Shown: positions 34,774 through 43,597, numbered from the stretch's first letter. The stretch is 64,000 nucleotides of DNA from Pseudomonas californiensis (GCF_021147775.1 NZ_JAGTPK010000002.1:1-64000), one strand, 5' to 3'. Notes: a model not told the origin generated them from the sequence alone. Numbers and translations: made by a program.

Positions 34774-36879
34774 CTACCTCACCTGATCCAAATCGAAGTT
34801 TATTGTTGGACCGCCACCACTGGAGCTCCACCATTGTCCTGCCTGCTCGTTATAGGTGGCCCGCATTCGCTGGGTAAGTTCCTGCAGGTCTTTGGGCATG
34901 GCATCGTCGTTGGAGGGTTTTGGCAACGGCATGCGGACTTTCCAGAGCTGGCCGCCGGCCTGGAAGGAGAACATTTGCCCCTTGGGTAAACTGACGATGT
35001 GCGCAGGCTCGATCAGCGGCACGTTGGTGCTGCTGATACGGTCCTGTGAGGACGAGGTGAAGTCCGTGTTTGCCTCCGGATCGGAGGTGTCGGTCGCACC
35101 CGAGACCAAGGTTTTGGTCAGCACATTAACCTTGGGCAACTGCTGGGTGAGCAGTTCCGCGGTTGCGGTTTCGCGCACTCGCAGCATCTGTAGGGTGTTG
35201 AAGTTGCCGATCACCTGGCCGGCCTTGGCCCGGTTGCCGATTCGTGCTTCGATATCGCTGAGGGTTTGGGTGTAGGCGGTTACCTGGATACCGGCACCGC
35301 CCCCCTTGTTGATCAGCGGAATGAACTCATCGCCCATCAACTCGTTGAACTCATCGGCATGCAGGTTGATTGGCAGTTTGTCACCAGCGTTGCCAGATTG
35401 AGGCAGTCCATGGTCAATGCCATGTTTGTAGATATGTCCCGCGACCGAGACCAAGTCGGCGAACATTGAATTGCCCACGGCGGCGGCCACTTCGGCATCA
35501 GTCAGCGCATCCAGGCCAACGTAGACGATGCCGCGTTTTCGGATGATCTGCATCCAGTCGAAGATCGGCCGCGGGTCATCCAGGTCGGTATAGTTTGGCG
35601 CTAGTAACTGCGCTGTCTTGCCAGTGGTGAGTTTCTCCAGCAATGGCAGCAGCGAGGCGACGATTTTGTCGAAGTAAGTACGGTCATAGCGTACGGCCGA
35701 ACGCAGCCCGTCCATGACCGGATCAAACACCCGTTTCGCCGCTAGGTATTGTTCGATGGCCACCACCCGCTTTTCACGCCCGACCATATGCCGGGGAATA
35801 TTCTTCTCGGTGAGTTTACCTTCGAGTTGGACAATCACCTCCCAAGCTTTCGAATCGGTCTTGGCGAAAAAATGCTGGGCGTATTCGATGAACAGAGCAT
35901 CGATGTTGACCACATGCCGCTGGATCTGCAGGTAGTCCGGACGGCGGCCCAATTCGATCAAAGCCCGCGCAATGATGTTGACGAAACGCCATGCGAACTC
36001 ACGGAAGGCCGCGGAGTTACCTTCACCATTGAGCTGCCCAGCAATGCGAGATGCCACCTCAGAAATACGTCCGAAACGTCCCACCGCGTTGTAGCGGGCG
36101 GAGATTTCTGGCCAGCCCAGATGGAAGACATAAAACTCTTTCTCCCGACCGGCACGTTTGGCTTCGACGTACATGCGCTTGAGCAAGTCGGCATCGCCCT
36201 TCGGGTCGAAGACAATCACTACCTCATGTTCAATGCGGTGAATGTCCTGGGTGATGTACACCTCGGCGAGTCGCGTCTTGCCGACGCGGGTCGTGCCCAG
36301 CACCAGCGTGTGACCGACCCGTTCGCCCAGTGGCAGACTGAATTCCGTTTCATCTGGCTCGACTCCATGCAGCAGTGGCGAGCCTCCTACCGGTGGTAAA
36401 GGGCGCAACGGATTGACGGCACTGTCCCAGGCAGTGACACGGGCCAATGTCGAGAGCGTAAACGGTGCATGCTCAAGGGACCGTTCGAGTCCACGGGCTA
36501 GGCGATAACGGGCCGGTTGGTCGACATAATGGGCGACCGCTGGATCCTGAGCCTCGACCAAGCGCTGGGTATGCAGGCGGGTCCAGCGAAACCCGCGCCC
36601 CATAAACAGCCGCTTACAACTGACCGGAATCTGCCGACTGGTCAGCTCGTAGCGGGATAGCCGACGGATATTGCTCCGATAGCGCAACACCTCCCAGGCT
36701 TGTCGCAGGCGTATCAGGCCGAATAGGGTATAGGCCAGCGCCGCAACCAGCCCGATCTCGGGTGACAGGGCCACAGCCCAGGGCGAGTACACGCACAACA
36801 CCGCGGCGGCGATGCAGATCGCTACGGTGTACAACTCCACCGCCGGCCGGAGCTTTGACTCCATCGCATGCTCTGCCAT
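34774..36879 (-). CDS. traD: Conjugative coupling factor TraD (SXT/TOL type, TIGR03743)
   Basis: Type IV coupling ATPase that links the relaxosome to the transfer channel. 701 residues. Two membrane helices near the N-terminus (VAICIAAAVLCVYSPWAVAL, IGLVAALAYTLFGLI), then Walker A LGTTRVGKTRLAEV (about 190), VVIVFDPKGDADLL, and Walker B LPINLHADEFNELMG (about 515). The segment IQVTAYTQTLSDIEARIG is typical of the VirD4/TraG group. The gene appears intact, in contrast to the truncated PFL_4705 gene. Ten bases after the TIGR03765 gene. Confidence 0.93.
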   Translation of the reverse strand: MAEHAMESKLRPAVELYTVAICIAAAVLCVYSPWAVALSPEIGLVAALAYTLFGLIRLRQAWEVLRYRSNIRRLSRYELTSRQIPVSCKRLFMGRGFRWTRLHTQRLVEAQDPAVAHYVDQPARYRLARGLERSLEHAPFTLSTLARVTAWDSAVNPLRPLPPVGGSPLLHGVEPDETEFSLPLGERVGHTLVLGTTRVGKTRLAEVYITQDIHRIEHEVVIVFDPKGDADLLKRMYVEAKRAGREKEFYVFHLGWPEISARYNAVGRFGRISEVASRIAGQLNGEGNSAAFREFAWRFVNIIARALIELGRRPDYLQIQRHVVNIDALFIEYAQHFFAKTDSKAWEVIVQLEGKLTEKNIPRHMVGREKRVVAIEQYLAAKRVFDPVMDGLRSAVRYDRTYFDKIVASLLPLLEKLTTGKTAQLLAPNYTDLDDPRPIFDWMQIIRKRGIVYVGLDALTDAEVAAAVGNSMFADLVSVAGHIYKHGIDHGLPQSGNAGDKLPINLHADEFNELMGDEFIPLINKGGGAGIQVTAYTQTLSDIEARIGNRAKAGQVIGNFNTLQMLRVRETATAELLTQQLPKVNVLTKTLVSGATDTSDPEANTDFTSSSQDRISSTNVPLIEPAHIVSLPKGQMFSFQAGGQLWKVRMPLPKPSNDDAMPKDLQELTQRMRATYNEQAGQWWSSSGGGPTINFDLDQVR

Positions 36880-36888
36880 GATCTGGAC

Positions 36889-37404
36889 TCACTGTTCCAG
36901 TGAGGTGTCAGTGATCAAGACGGGGTAATGCTCGATCTGCAAGCGGGTGGCGATGTCGTTACCGTTGACCGGCAGGATGGTGATGCCCGGCGCGGCGGCT
37001 CGAATCCGGGACAAAGCTTCGGTATCGGTTACTTCAACCGCTAGACCGGCTGCGCCCATTTCCTGAAGTTCAGGCGCGCGTTGACGCAACCAAGCCAGTG
37101 AGTGGGTATCCTCACCCACCAGGAAAAATGGCCGTAAGCCTGGAATGTTTAGGGCGCGAGACGTGATTTGGCCGGGGCTCAAGTGAGAGCTGCGAACGGG
37201 TAATGTCCAGGTTTCATCGGCAAACGTGGACAAGTCCGCATGCATGGCCCGACCAGGTTGGAGATTGTTGTTCATGGGCGGCCTGGCAACTTTAAAATGG
37301 GCGCGGGTTAAGTCGCTAGGCTGATCCCCGGCTAAAGTTAGTTCCGGCTGGGCTAAAGATGCCAAGAGCAGGATTAAACAGCAGGTAAGGGATATTCGTT
37401 TCAT
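36889..37404 (-). CDS. ICE protein PFL_4695 family (TIGR03765)
   Basis: Secreted protein of 171 residues. It has a signal peptide (MKRISLTCCLILLLASLAQPELTLA) and a conserved tail matching the PFL_4695 family: RALNIPGLRPFFLVGEDTHSLAWL, then GLAVEVTDTEALSRIRAAAPGI and LQIEHYPVLITDTSLEQ. It overlaps the transglycosylase gene by four bases. Function in transfer unknown; position between transglycosylase and TraD is constant in this ICE family. Confidence 0.85.
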   Translation of the reverse strand: MKRISLTCCLILLLASLAQPELTLAGDQPSDLTRAHFKVARPPMNNNLQPGRAMHADLSTFADETWTLPVRSSHLSPGQITSRALNIPGLRPFFLVGEDTHSLAWLRQRAPELQEMGAAGLAVEVTDTEALSRIRAAAPGITILPVNGNDIATRLQIEHYPVLITDTSLEQ

Positions 37405-37949
37405 GGTGATATGCCTTGTTCGGAGGAAGTCAGCAGCCGTTCAAGCTGCCGGGAAAATCCGGCGCGGTAACGCGCCGCCGGCGTTCCTCCTGCCGATCGG
37501 TGATAGCGTCCGGCAGCCAACACCCAATTACCGGTGACAGCGTGATGCTCTTGCAGCAGTGCTGCAGTCACAGCCAGATTGCGGTAGGGTTCGAGAGCTT
37601 CGCAGGGACTGGAAAAACGTTGTCCGTGATAACCCAGGTTGGTTTGCCCTAGTCCGGCGTCGACCCGCTTAGCGTCATATAGTGTGAGCGCCTGGAGCAA
37701 GGCGTGGCATGCGGCCTGGCGAGTGGCGAAACGGTAGGGTGTTCCGGCGATATTCAGGGTCCAAGGCCACGGCAGCAGTCGACCACGGACGCGAATACCG
37801 CTCTCCTGTAAGGCAATTGCGAACAACACCGTAGAAGGGATGTTGGCGTCATGCGCCGCCAGTTGATAAGCCGGAGGCGGAAGTTCGTTAGCCTGAACCG
37901 CGTGCACCGTCAGCAGGAGCGCAATAGCAATCAATCGACACGTTGCCAT
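37401..37949 (-). CDS. Lytic transglycosylase-like protein of the ICE transfer block
   Basis: Periplasmic enzyme predicted to open peptidoglycan for the conjugation channel. 182 residues. The signal peptide ends near VHAVQANE. The SLT-fold catalytic glutamate is visible in LFAIALQESGIRVRG, followed by LDAKRVDAGLGQTNLGYHG-type sequence (here DAGLGQTNLGYHGQRF) and NLAVTAALLQEHH. It overlaps the PFL_4693 gene upstream and the PFL_4695 gene downstream, so it is cotranscribed. Confidence 0.85.
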   Translation of the reverse strand: MATCRLIAIALLLTVHAVQANELPPPAYQLAAHDANIPSTVLFAIALQESGIRVRGRLLPWPWTLNIAGTPYRFATRQAACHALLQALTLYDAKRVDAGLGQTNLGYHGQRFSSPCEALEPYRNLAVTAALLQEHHAVTGNWVLAAGRYHRSAGGTPAARYRAGFSRQLERLLTSSEQGISP

Positions 37950-38650
37950 TGTCCATTCACCTGTTGAAATGTGACGGGTAATGGTCTTGGGGCGCCCAGG
38001 CTGAACCAGCGACCACGGTCATGGTTCAGGGTGATCTGCCGGCGTTGAACCTTGGCTGGGTCAATGTCCGCTTGCCGAGCCCAGCTGCGGACGCGTTCAT
38101 CCTCGCCTTGGCTGCCCACCAGGTAGATATCGAATGCCGTATCACTGCTTTGCAGACGCTGTGCTTCGGCGGTGCACGCAGAGCAGTGGTCTTCGACAAA
38201 CAGAGCTCGGCGCGGCTCTACCGGTGAGCTAGCAGAGGGCGGGGATGCCATACCCTGAACCGGCAACAGCCCCGGAAACAGCTTGGCCCAGGCCGCTGTG
38301 TAAGCGTTTTGGTAGGCCAATTCACGCTCGGCGCGCTTGGCTTCCAGTGCTACCTGTAATTCGGGATATCGCTGGCGCTCTTGGTCGGTCTTGGACTCAA
38401 CCCCGAGGGCGGTTAACGGATCGAGGTTCGGGCTCCAGAAACCGCGTGGGCCGGCTTGGATCTGTTCGAAGCGTGTCCATTCCTGCTCGGTCAGGCCCCA
38501 ACTCGCCGCCTGTTTAGAGTCAGAGCGCCCCAAGGGCGCTACCTGCGTGTCCTGGTTCCTTGACGGTGTTGTGATGGGGTTGCCCATCGCAGCGCCTATG
38601 GCCAGTAGCGAAGCGAGACAGACTATGGGGAGTAGTGGGGCTCTGCTCAT
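37931..38650 (-). CDS. ICE protein PFL_4693 family (TIGR03759)
   Basis: Secreted protein of 239 residues. It has an N-terminal hydrophobic signal (LLPIVCLASLLAIGAAMG). The family core is clear: SWGLTEQEWTRFEQIQAGPRG followed by WSPNLDPLTALGVESK and ERQRYPELQVALEAKRAERELAYQ. A later thioredoxin-like stretch (FVEDHCSACTAEAQRLQ) carries a CxxC-like pair and suggests a redox or scaffold role, which is inference. Overlaps the transglycosylase gene. Confidence 0.85.
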   Translation of the reverse strand: MSRAPLLPIVCLASLLAIGAAMGNPITTPSRNQDTQVAPLGRSDSKQAASWGLTEQEWTRFEQIQAGPRGFWSPNLDPLTALGVESKTDQERQRYPELQVALEAKRAERELAYQNAYTAAWAKLFPGLLPVQGMASPPSASSPVEPRRALFVEDHCSACTAEAQRLQSSDTAFDIYLVGSQGEDERVRSWARQADIDPAKVQRRQITLNHDRGRWFSLGAPRPLPVTFQQVNGQWQRVD

Positions 38651-38659
38651 GATCGCTTC

Positions 38660-39331
38660 TCAAGGGAGTTGCACTGTCTGGTCTGGCTGAGCAGCCACTG
38701 CGAAGATGGCCGCCTTCGGCTCCAGCACTTTCAGTCGCCATGTGCCAAGCTGCTCGCCGGTGTGCAGCAACCGGGTATCGTTGAGCGAGCGACTATCAGG
38801 AGGCGCGACCGCCAGAAAGCGCTCGCCACCACGGGACTCGACACTCAGCACTGAGAATGGCGGCGGGAGCAGGGCAGACTTGGGGCGAGAGGTTTTCTTC
38901 GGTTTGGCCGGGGAAGATGTCGGTGGGGGAAGTGTTGGCTGTGGCTTGAGGTCCAGGAGTTGCTGCTCGACGTGCTCAAGTCGTGCGCGTAGCGCGTTCA
39001 TGTCGGCTGTGGCGGCGCGGTCTGCCAGACCGTCGCGTAGCTCCTGTATCTCTTGTGCCCATTGATCCAAAATCGGGTCGAGTGTGTTGGCCTGTTGTTC
39101 ACCGGAATCCACAATCTGCTTCAGGTCCTTCAGTGCATGCTGCAGCTTCTCCTGCGCGTCTTTGAGATCGCTCGAATCACGTTGCAAGGTTTGCAGGATC
39201 TGTAGGTGTCGGGCGTTCGCATTTCCCAGCTCGGTCACGCGTTGATACTGGTTATACAAACCACCACTCAGTCCGGAGACCGCCAGGCAAAGTAAGCCAA
39301 CAATGATGGTTTGAAACGTCGAGGCTTTCAT
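38660..39331 (-). CDS. Hypothetical ICE inner-membrane coiled-coil protein
   Basis: 223 residues, no firm family. An N-terminal membrane anchor (IIVGLLCLAVSGLSGGLYN) is followed by a long coiled coil rich in L, Q, E and K (about 30-130), a proline- and serine-rich linker (LPPPTSSPAKPKKTSRPKSA) and a C-terminal region with GGERFLAVAPPDSRSL. It overlaps the PilL-like gene by four bases and lies ten bases before the PFL_4693 gene, so it is part of the transfer operon. A scaffolding role is plausible but unproven. Confidence 0.75.
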   Translation of the reverse strand: MKASTFQTIIVGLLCLAVSGLSGGLYNQYQRVTELGNANARHLQILQTLQRDSSDLKDAQEKLQHALKDLKQIVDSGEQQANTLDPILDQWAQEIQELRDGLADRAATADMNALRARLEHVEQQLLDLKPQPTLPPPTSSPAKPKKTSRPKSALLPPPFSVLSVESRGGERFLAVAPPDSRSLNDTRLLHTGEQLGTWRLKVLEPKAAIFAVAAQPDQTVQLP

Positions 39332-39870
39332 GGCCGAGCCTCCGTCTGATGGGACGAGTCTGGTTTAGCCGGCACGATGCCGACATCAGCTTTCTGCTGT
39401 TCGAAGCAGACCGAACGGCTGACCTCATCGGTCGTGAGTTGCCAGGCGGAGCCAGTCAATACCTGTAGTGCGCTGCGTAACGGAACCGGACCGAGCCGGT
39501 AATGGGCTGCAGGCAGAGGTCGAGTGAAAAGTGTCTTTACTGGTTCGGTGGCAGGGCAGAGCGAATAACCCGAGCGCTGCAGCACGTAGTGCATCGTCTC
39601 CTGTACCGAGGGATTAAAGTTGGACGGTATGTTCACATCAATGATTTGAGCGAGAAGATCACGTTGCTCCGTGGTGGGCTCGGTGCTCACCAGCGTATAG
39701 CGACCGTAACGGATTTCCGCCGGATGGCTTGCTTCGGCTGGGCTCCTTGATAACTGGGTCCGATTGGAACCACTGTCGATCTTTGGATTAGTCGGCAATG
39801 GGGTGGGGATTTGCGCGCTGCAGGCACTCAAAAAACCCAGCAGGCAGACAGGCGTGAAAAAGCGCTCCAT
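39328..39870 (-). CDS. PilL-like N-terminal lipoprotein (TIGR03748, PFGI-1 class ICE)
   Basis: 180-residue secreted protein. A lipobox-like signal (LLGFLSACSAQIP) suggests a lipoprotein. The family core reads YGRYTLVSTEPTTEQRDLLAQ, then IDVNIPSNFNPSVQETMHYVL and QRSGYSLCP, ending with PLRSALQVLTGSAWQLTTDE. This matches the N-terminal domain of the ICE type IV pilus protein PilL. First gene of the right transfer block. No other pil genes are visible in the window. Confidence 0.82.
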   Translation of the reverse strand: MERFFTPVCLLGFLSACSAQIPTPLPTNPKIDSGSNRTQLSRSPAEASHPAEIRYGRYTLVSTEPTTEQRDLLAQIIDVNIPSNFNPSVQETMHYVLQRSGYSLCPATEPVKTLFTRPLPAAHYRLGPVPLRSALQVLTGSAWQLTTDEVSRSVCFEQQKADVGIVPAKPDSSHQTEARP

Positions 39871-39975
39871 GGAAAAGCCTCATGTCAGATTCAGTGCAGA
39901 ACCTGACATGAGGTGAAGGAGCGATTCAGTGAGAAAGTCGATTCAAGGCGTGTCGTGTTAACGCTTAACGCGTTG

Positions 39976-40669
39976 CTATTCATCAAAAATGGCGAGCGTG
40001 TCCAAGACGGCAGCGTCGGGGTCGAATCAACAAGCGCACATCCGCCAATGCCGCCAGATACAATACGTTGACCAAGGCTGCCGGCATACCGGCGATTTGA
40101 CCAGGTTATCGTCGGTCCAGGGCGTGCCGATCAGCTTACACCCGACGCCATTGCAGTCCTTCTGGGCAAAGGGTTGGAACAGCAGACCGGATGGTCTGGA
40201 GTCGAAATTGCCAGCCCGGCGCTCCAAGTAACGCAATGCTTCTTCAGTGAGGTGTGTGGTACTGATCTCCCAGGTTCGACTGTAGTGTCCCGTCTCGAAG
40301 CTCAAGCGACGGATCACGGCTTGGGCATCTTCCAGGGAGTATAGATCGCCGACATGATGCCGCTCGTTGAGCATTTCGCCCATCACGGCGTAGATCACTT
40401 GGCGCACCAGTCCGGTGGACTGACAGCATTCATTCAACTCATCCGGAACGGGTTGACCTTCGTTGATCAAGGCGAAATCTTCATTGAAGATGCAGGGGAA
40501 CAACTGCAGTTCATCGTCGGGCAAATGGACCTGTGAGTAGTGCAGGGGGCGAAAGCAGGGAGGGTAGTTGTTTTCGTAGGTGATCAGTAGCAGCCGTTCG
40601 ATATGTAAGTTTGTCGTAACCGCGAGCAAACGGGTTTGAAGCTGGGAGCAGGGCTAGGGTTTGGTTCAT
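39976..40669 (-). pseudogene. Conserved ICE hypothetical protein, apparently broken by three small frameshifts
   Basis: No known function. A natural start lies at 40669 (MNQTLALLPASNPFA) behind GGAGAACCCTC. After 15 codons the sensible frame changes by one base and continues as VTTNLHIERLLLITYENNYP to TPWTDDNLV. A second shift near 40100 leads to QIAGMPAALVNVLYLAALAD, and a third near 40030 to FDPDAAVLDTLAIFDE and a TAG at 39976. Each piece reads like ordinary protein and the joined product would be about 230 residues. The longest single frame is 40027-40629. Either a decayed gene or sequencing indels. Confidence 0.55.
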
Positions 40670-40721
40670 GAGGGTTCTCCAGAATTGAAATGAACAAAGC
40701 GCCCGGAGGCGCCTGTGAGGG

Positions 40722-41216
40722 TTAAAGCCAGCCGTATTCGGCAAGGGAGAGCGGGCGACCTTCACCCACTATGAAGTGATCCAGTACGCACACGTCGATC
40801 AAGGCCAAGGCCTCTTTCAACCGTGCGGTCAAAACACGGTCCGCCTGGCTGGGCTCCGTGCACCCTGAGGGATGGTTGTGAACAAAAATGACGGCTGCAG
40901 CGTTATGCGCGAGGGAGCGCTTAACGACTTGGCGGGGGTAAACGTTGGCGCCATCAATGCTGCCGTGAAAGAGGATTTCGAACGCCAGCACCCGGTGCTG
41001 GGCATCAAAAAAAACCACACCAAAGACTTCATGTTCTTGGTGCGCAAGACGCAGTTTTAGGTAAGCCGCTACGGTGTCAGGCGACGTCAGGATAGGCCCG
41101 CGGGCGAAAAGCCGACGATCCAGAATATGCAGCGCTTCGTCGATCAGCTGGTTTTCTTGGACAATGCGATCAGCCTCGAAATCCGAGATCTCAATCAGTG
41201 TGAGTTGGGGGCTCAT
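40722..41216 (-). CDS. radC: RadC-family JAB/MPN domain protein
   Basis: 164 residues from the ATG at 41216 ([15 protein letters not shown]). The longer frame to 41258 has no support. The RadC metal-site signature is clear: [20 protein letters not shown] (HNHPSG...S..D) near residue 120, with the upstream conserved glutamate in HEVFGVVFF and [15 protein letters not shown]. RadC-like proteins are common on ICEs and pathogenicity islands; despite the name, a DNA-repair role is not established. Isolated between two small ICE genes. Confidence 0.92.
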   Translation of the reverse strand: MSPQLTLIEISDFEADRIVQENQLIDEALHILDRRLFARGPILTSPDTVAAYLKLRLAHQEHEVFGVVFFDAQHRVLAFEILFHGSIDGANVYPRQVVKRSLAHNAAAVIFVHNHPSGCTEPSQADRVLTARLKEALALIDVCVLDHFIVGEGRPLSLAEYGWL

Positions 41217-41317
41217 GGCGCTACCTCCGAAGGGAATAATCAGGGGGTACACGCCCAAGGGGAGTGGTATCCCCGAGGTGGATGGAGAATTGCGGGCATT
41301 AGCCGATGAAAAGCTGT

Positions 41318-41575
41318 TTACAACCGAGTAAACCGGCGGCGTTGACCCTGTAGATGTGAATCACAGCCGTCGCAGGGCAACGAGGAAAAGGCTTCTATTC
41401 CCCAGCCGGCGTCGGGATCGAAGTCGGCACTGAAGGGTATTAACCGCACCAGCCCACTATGGATGTTGGCGATGCGTTTCTCGATTTCATCCGTGGTGTA
41501 GTAGAGCGATAGCGTACTGAAGTCCTCATAAGCCGCAGCGAACAGGCAGTCGTCGCAAAGCCAGAAGTATTCCAT
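41318..41575 (-). CDS. Hypothetical ICE protein with paired cysteines
   Basis: 85 residues, no family recognised. It starts at 41575 with GGAGAACCCTC, the same leader as neighbouring ICE genes. The sequence has CDDC near the N-terminus ([16 protein letters not shown]) and CDGC near the C-terminus (LPCDGCDSH), so two CxxC pairs could bind a metal ion. Composition and ribosome site look genuine. Confidence 0.7.
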   Translation of the reverse strand: MEYFWLCDDCLFAAAYEDFSTLSLYYTTDEIEKRIANIHSGLVRLIPFSADFDPDAGWGIEAFSSLPCDGCDSHLQGQRRRFTRL

Positions 41576-41646
41576 GAGGGTTCTCCTGTGCGGGTTGAAG
41601 AAAAGGCGCTCCAGGGAGCGCCTTGATGAGCAACATCGTGGACTGT

Positions 41647-42228
41647 TCAGGCGGACTGAACGGTGCGGGTGGCAACACGGCGGGCCGCGCGGGGAGTCGA
41701 TGGAGATTCAGGTTCGTCCCGAGCCTCTGTTGGGTTATCGGTCCTCTCAGCGTCGGTATCAGCCGACGGAGAGGACGGTTCACTGTTTGGCGCTTGCTCA
41801 GCAGGTGCTGTTGCTTCCTGCCTGGCGGGCGCTTTGTACTCAAGCATGCCATTGACCTTGATCCAGTCGATGAACAGCAAACGACCTTTCAGGCTGGCAC
41901 CTGGTTGACCTTGTTTAGCGCCTTTCTCGTAGAGAAACGGATCGATCCACAGGTCGCCGATACGGAACGACAGCAAGACCTTTTTCTCGGCGTTGACAGC
42001 GTCCATATAGAGACGAACCAAACGTTCAGCTTCGCCGCCCGCGACTTTGCAGTCGAAACGGGTGTATTCCACTGCATCGCTGGCACCGTGCAGGGCTGCA
42101 ATATCGCAAGCCATGAACGGCTGGCCGCGGCGGACTTGTACTTCACGAACACGGTTGAGATAACCGATACCGACGGTGTGCAGATTGAAGTAAGTGATCG
42201 CTTCTTGGGAGTGGTTGGCGTAGGCCAT
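41647..42228 (-). CDS. STY4534-family ICE replication/maintenance protein (DUF3577)
   Basis: 193 residues. The N-terminal 130 residues match the STY4534/DUF3577 pattern (YFNLHTVGIGYLNRVREVQV, FMACDIAALHGASDAVEYTR, GRLLFIDWIKVNGMLEY). The C-terminal 60 residues are an acidic, proline- and serine-rich, probably disordered tail. Start at 42228 with AGGAGAACCACC. It is preceded by a long hairpin-rich non-coding region. Thought to be part of the island's replication set; the mechanism is not known to me. Confidence 0.85.
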   Translation of the reverse strand: MAYANHSQEAITYFNLHTVGIGYLNRVREVQVRRGQPFMACDIAALHGASDAVEYTRFDCKVAGGEAERLVRLYMDAVNAEKKVLLSFRIGDLWIDPFLYEKGAKQGQPGASLKGRLLFIDWIKVNGMLEYKAPARQEATAPAEQAPNSEPSSPSADTDAERTDNPTEARDEPESPSTPRAARRVATRTVQSA

Positions 42229-42658
42229 GGTGGTTCTCCTGTTTCAAGGGAAACGGCGACGCACAGCCCCTGACGGGAAAGTGAGCCCCCGTCAGGGTGG
42301 GTAAGATGAAGTCGAGCGATGAACGACTCGCCACCGGCAAGCCGATGACTATCAGAATGAAGCTTCTGGGTTAGTAGCTGTGCAGCAGAGGAGAGTCTGC
42401 AGTGGTAACCCGCAGGCATGGAGTAGTCGGCATTCATCACCGCTTAAGCGGCAACCGCGCGAGCTTCCGAACGCTGATCGCACTTGGGTAAACCACCACG
42501 AACGTGGCGTAGCCTTGAAGGTTTTGGCTACCTGGGTTGGGCTGTCAACGACAGCGAACCACGCCCTTTGTATAAGCCTGTCACCCGGGCGCGTCAAGAC
42601 GCTACAACCCGATTTTTTAAGGCCGGAATACGGTGGTAGTCACTGAATTAAGAAAATG

Positions 42659-42693
42659 AAAAAAAGAAGAGTGGGCCTGGCGGTGTGCCAGGC
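42659..42693 (-). terminator. Candidate terminator on the minus strand
   Basis: A perfect 7-bp stem GCCTGGC/GCCAGGC with a 5-base loop (42675-42693) is followed on the minus strand by CCACTCTTC and then a run of seven T. The T run starts some nine bases after the stem, so efficiency is uncertain. It lies about 450 bp downstream of the XRE regulator. Confidence 0.35.
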
Positions 42694-42884
42694 GAGGAAG
42701 AGAAAAACCACCTTTGACGGTCTTACGCAGTCGACAAGCTCCTCGCAAAATTTGGTTGAACTGCGCAATGATTCGCCAACCGACCCTTGTCGTGGCCTGG
42801 GTCGGAATATGCTGGCACGCATCCGCGCATAAAGGGTGCCCTGTGTTTCCCCGGTGGGCTCCGGGACTGAATACGATCGCCGAA

Positions 42885-42929
42885 GCGGATGACCGCTATT
42901 GCCGGGTAGAGGCAACAGTGGTCATCCGC
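42885..42929. repeat. Long imperfect hairpin with 19-nt arms
   Basis: The left arm GCGGATGACCGCTATTGCC and right arm GGCAACAGTGGTCATCCGC pair over all positions but one (A-C), with one G-T, around the 7-nt loop GGGTAGA. No T-run follows on either strand, so it is not a standard terminator. It may serve as a protein or single-strand initiation site. Confidence 0.6.
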
Positions 42930-43137
42930 CACCACAATCATGTCGAGCAAAAAACGGGAATTAAATTCCGCAGAATAGGAGGCTCCGAACTCGAAGAGTT
43001 TGACCGAACTGCGCGGAGCTAATCGGTCTTGGGTCGCCGTTGGCGGTTATCCGAAGCTACTACAGCAGAGAGGTCAACACGACGTCAAGCCTACAGGCCC
43101 CCTTCATAAGACGCCACGTTGAGCACGATGAAAGAAG

Positions 43138-43479
43138 TTACTTACTGCCGAGATGTGCGGCTAATTGTTCGACGGTTGCCAAGATAAAGGCACGGTCGCT
43201 TTCTTTCAGTCCACTCAGCAGCCCCGCGATCATCTGGGCTTGGTCATTGGGGCGATTGCTCGACTCCGTCAGCAGTTCATCCATCCGGCAATCGAAAATG
43301 TCCGCCAGTTGCATCAGTTTGACCACAGAAAGCTCCACTACACCCCGTTCCAGGCGCGAGATGGCTTCACTACCGATCCCTAAACGTTCAGCCACCTCTT
43401 CCTGAGTCAAATTACGCTCGCTGCGGTGCTTCGCGATCATGCGCCCGATTTGGGCTTGGGTTGGATGTTTATGTGCCAA
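43138..43479 (-). CDS. XRE-family helix-turn-helix repressor
   Basis: About 113 residues, probably starting at the TTG at 43479 (LAHKHPTQAQIGRM), which has GGAGA upstream; the open frame extends to 43500. The helix-turn-helix is plain: IGRMIAKHRSERNLTQEEVA then ERLGIGSEAISRLERGVVEL, followed by a short C-terminal dimer region ending LAAHLGSK. It is divergent from a small gene at 43688, with repeated TGAGTATCG motifs in the shared promoter region. Likely controls ICE maintenance or transfer genes. Confidence 0.85.
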   Translation of the reverse strand: MAHKHPTQAQIGRMIAKHRSERNLTQEEVAERLGIGSEAISRLERGVVELSVVKLMQLADIFDCRMDELLTESSNRPNDQAQMIAGLLSGLKESDRAFILATVEQLAAHLGSK

Positions 43480-43546
43480 GTGATGAGTTCTCCAGTTCAA
43501 CCCGAATGGTTGAGCAAAGACCCGTTGACATGAACATCCTTAAGGG

Positions 43547-43597
43547 TTGAGTATCGACTCATTGGGTTGTTATAGTGACTGAAACAGCTGAGTATCG
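43547..43597. promoter_or_regulatory. Promoter with paired TGAGTATCG repeats, candidate XRE operators
   Basis: Direct repeats TGAGTATCG at 43548-43556 and 43589-43597, 41 bp apart (close to four helical turns), flank a plus-strand -35/-10 pair (TTGAGT 43547-43552, TATAGT 43571-43576, 18-bp spacer). The first repeat overlaps the -35 element. The layout fits autoregulation by the adjacent XRE protein. Motif found by eye. Confidence 0.4.

Larger units (their letters stand above)
42229..43137. other. 0.9-kb non-coding region dense in hairpins; candidate oriV/oriT or structured RNA
   Basis: No credible gene on either strand. Inverted repeats seen by eye: CCCTGACGGG/CCCGTCAGGG (42268-42277/42288-42297), CCGCTTAAGCGG (42440-42451), CCACG/CGTGG (42496-42507), GTAGCC/GGCTAC (42509-42514/42526-42531), GCTGTC/GACAGC (42541-42555), GCGTC/GACGC (42591-42602), GCCTGGC/GCCAGGC (42675-42693), and a 19-nt-arm hairpin at 42885-42929. 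It lies between the STY4534 gene and the XRE regulator, next to the SSB and topoisomerase genes. A replication or transfer origin, or a long structured leader, would fit. Confidence 0.5.
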
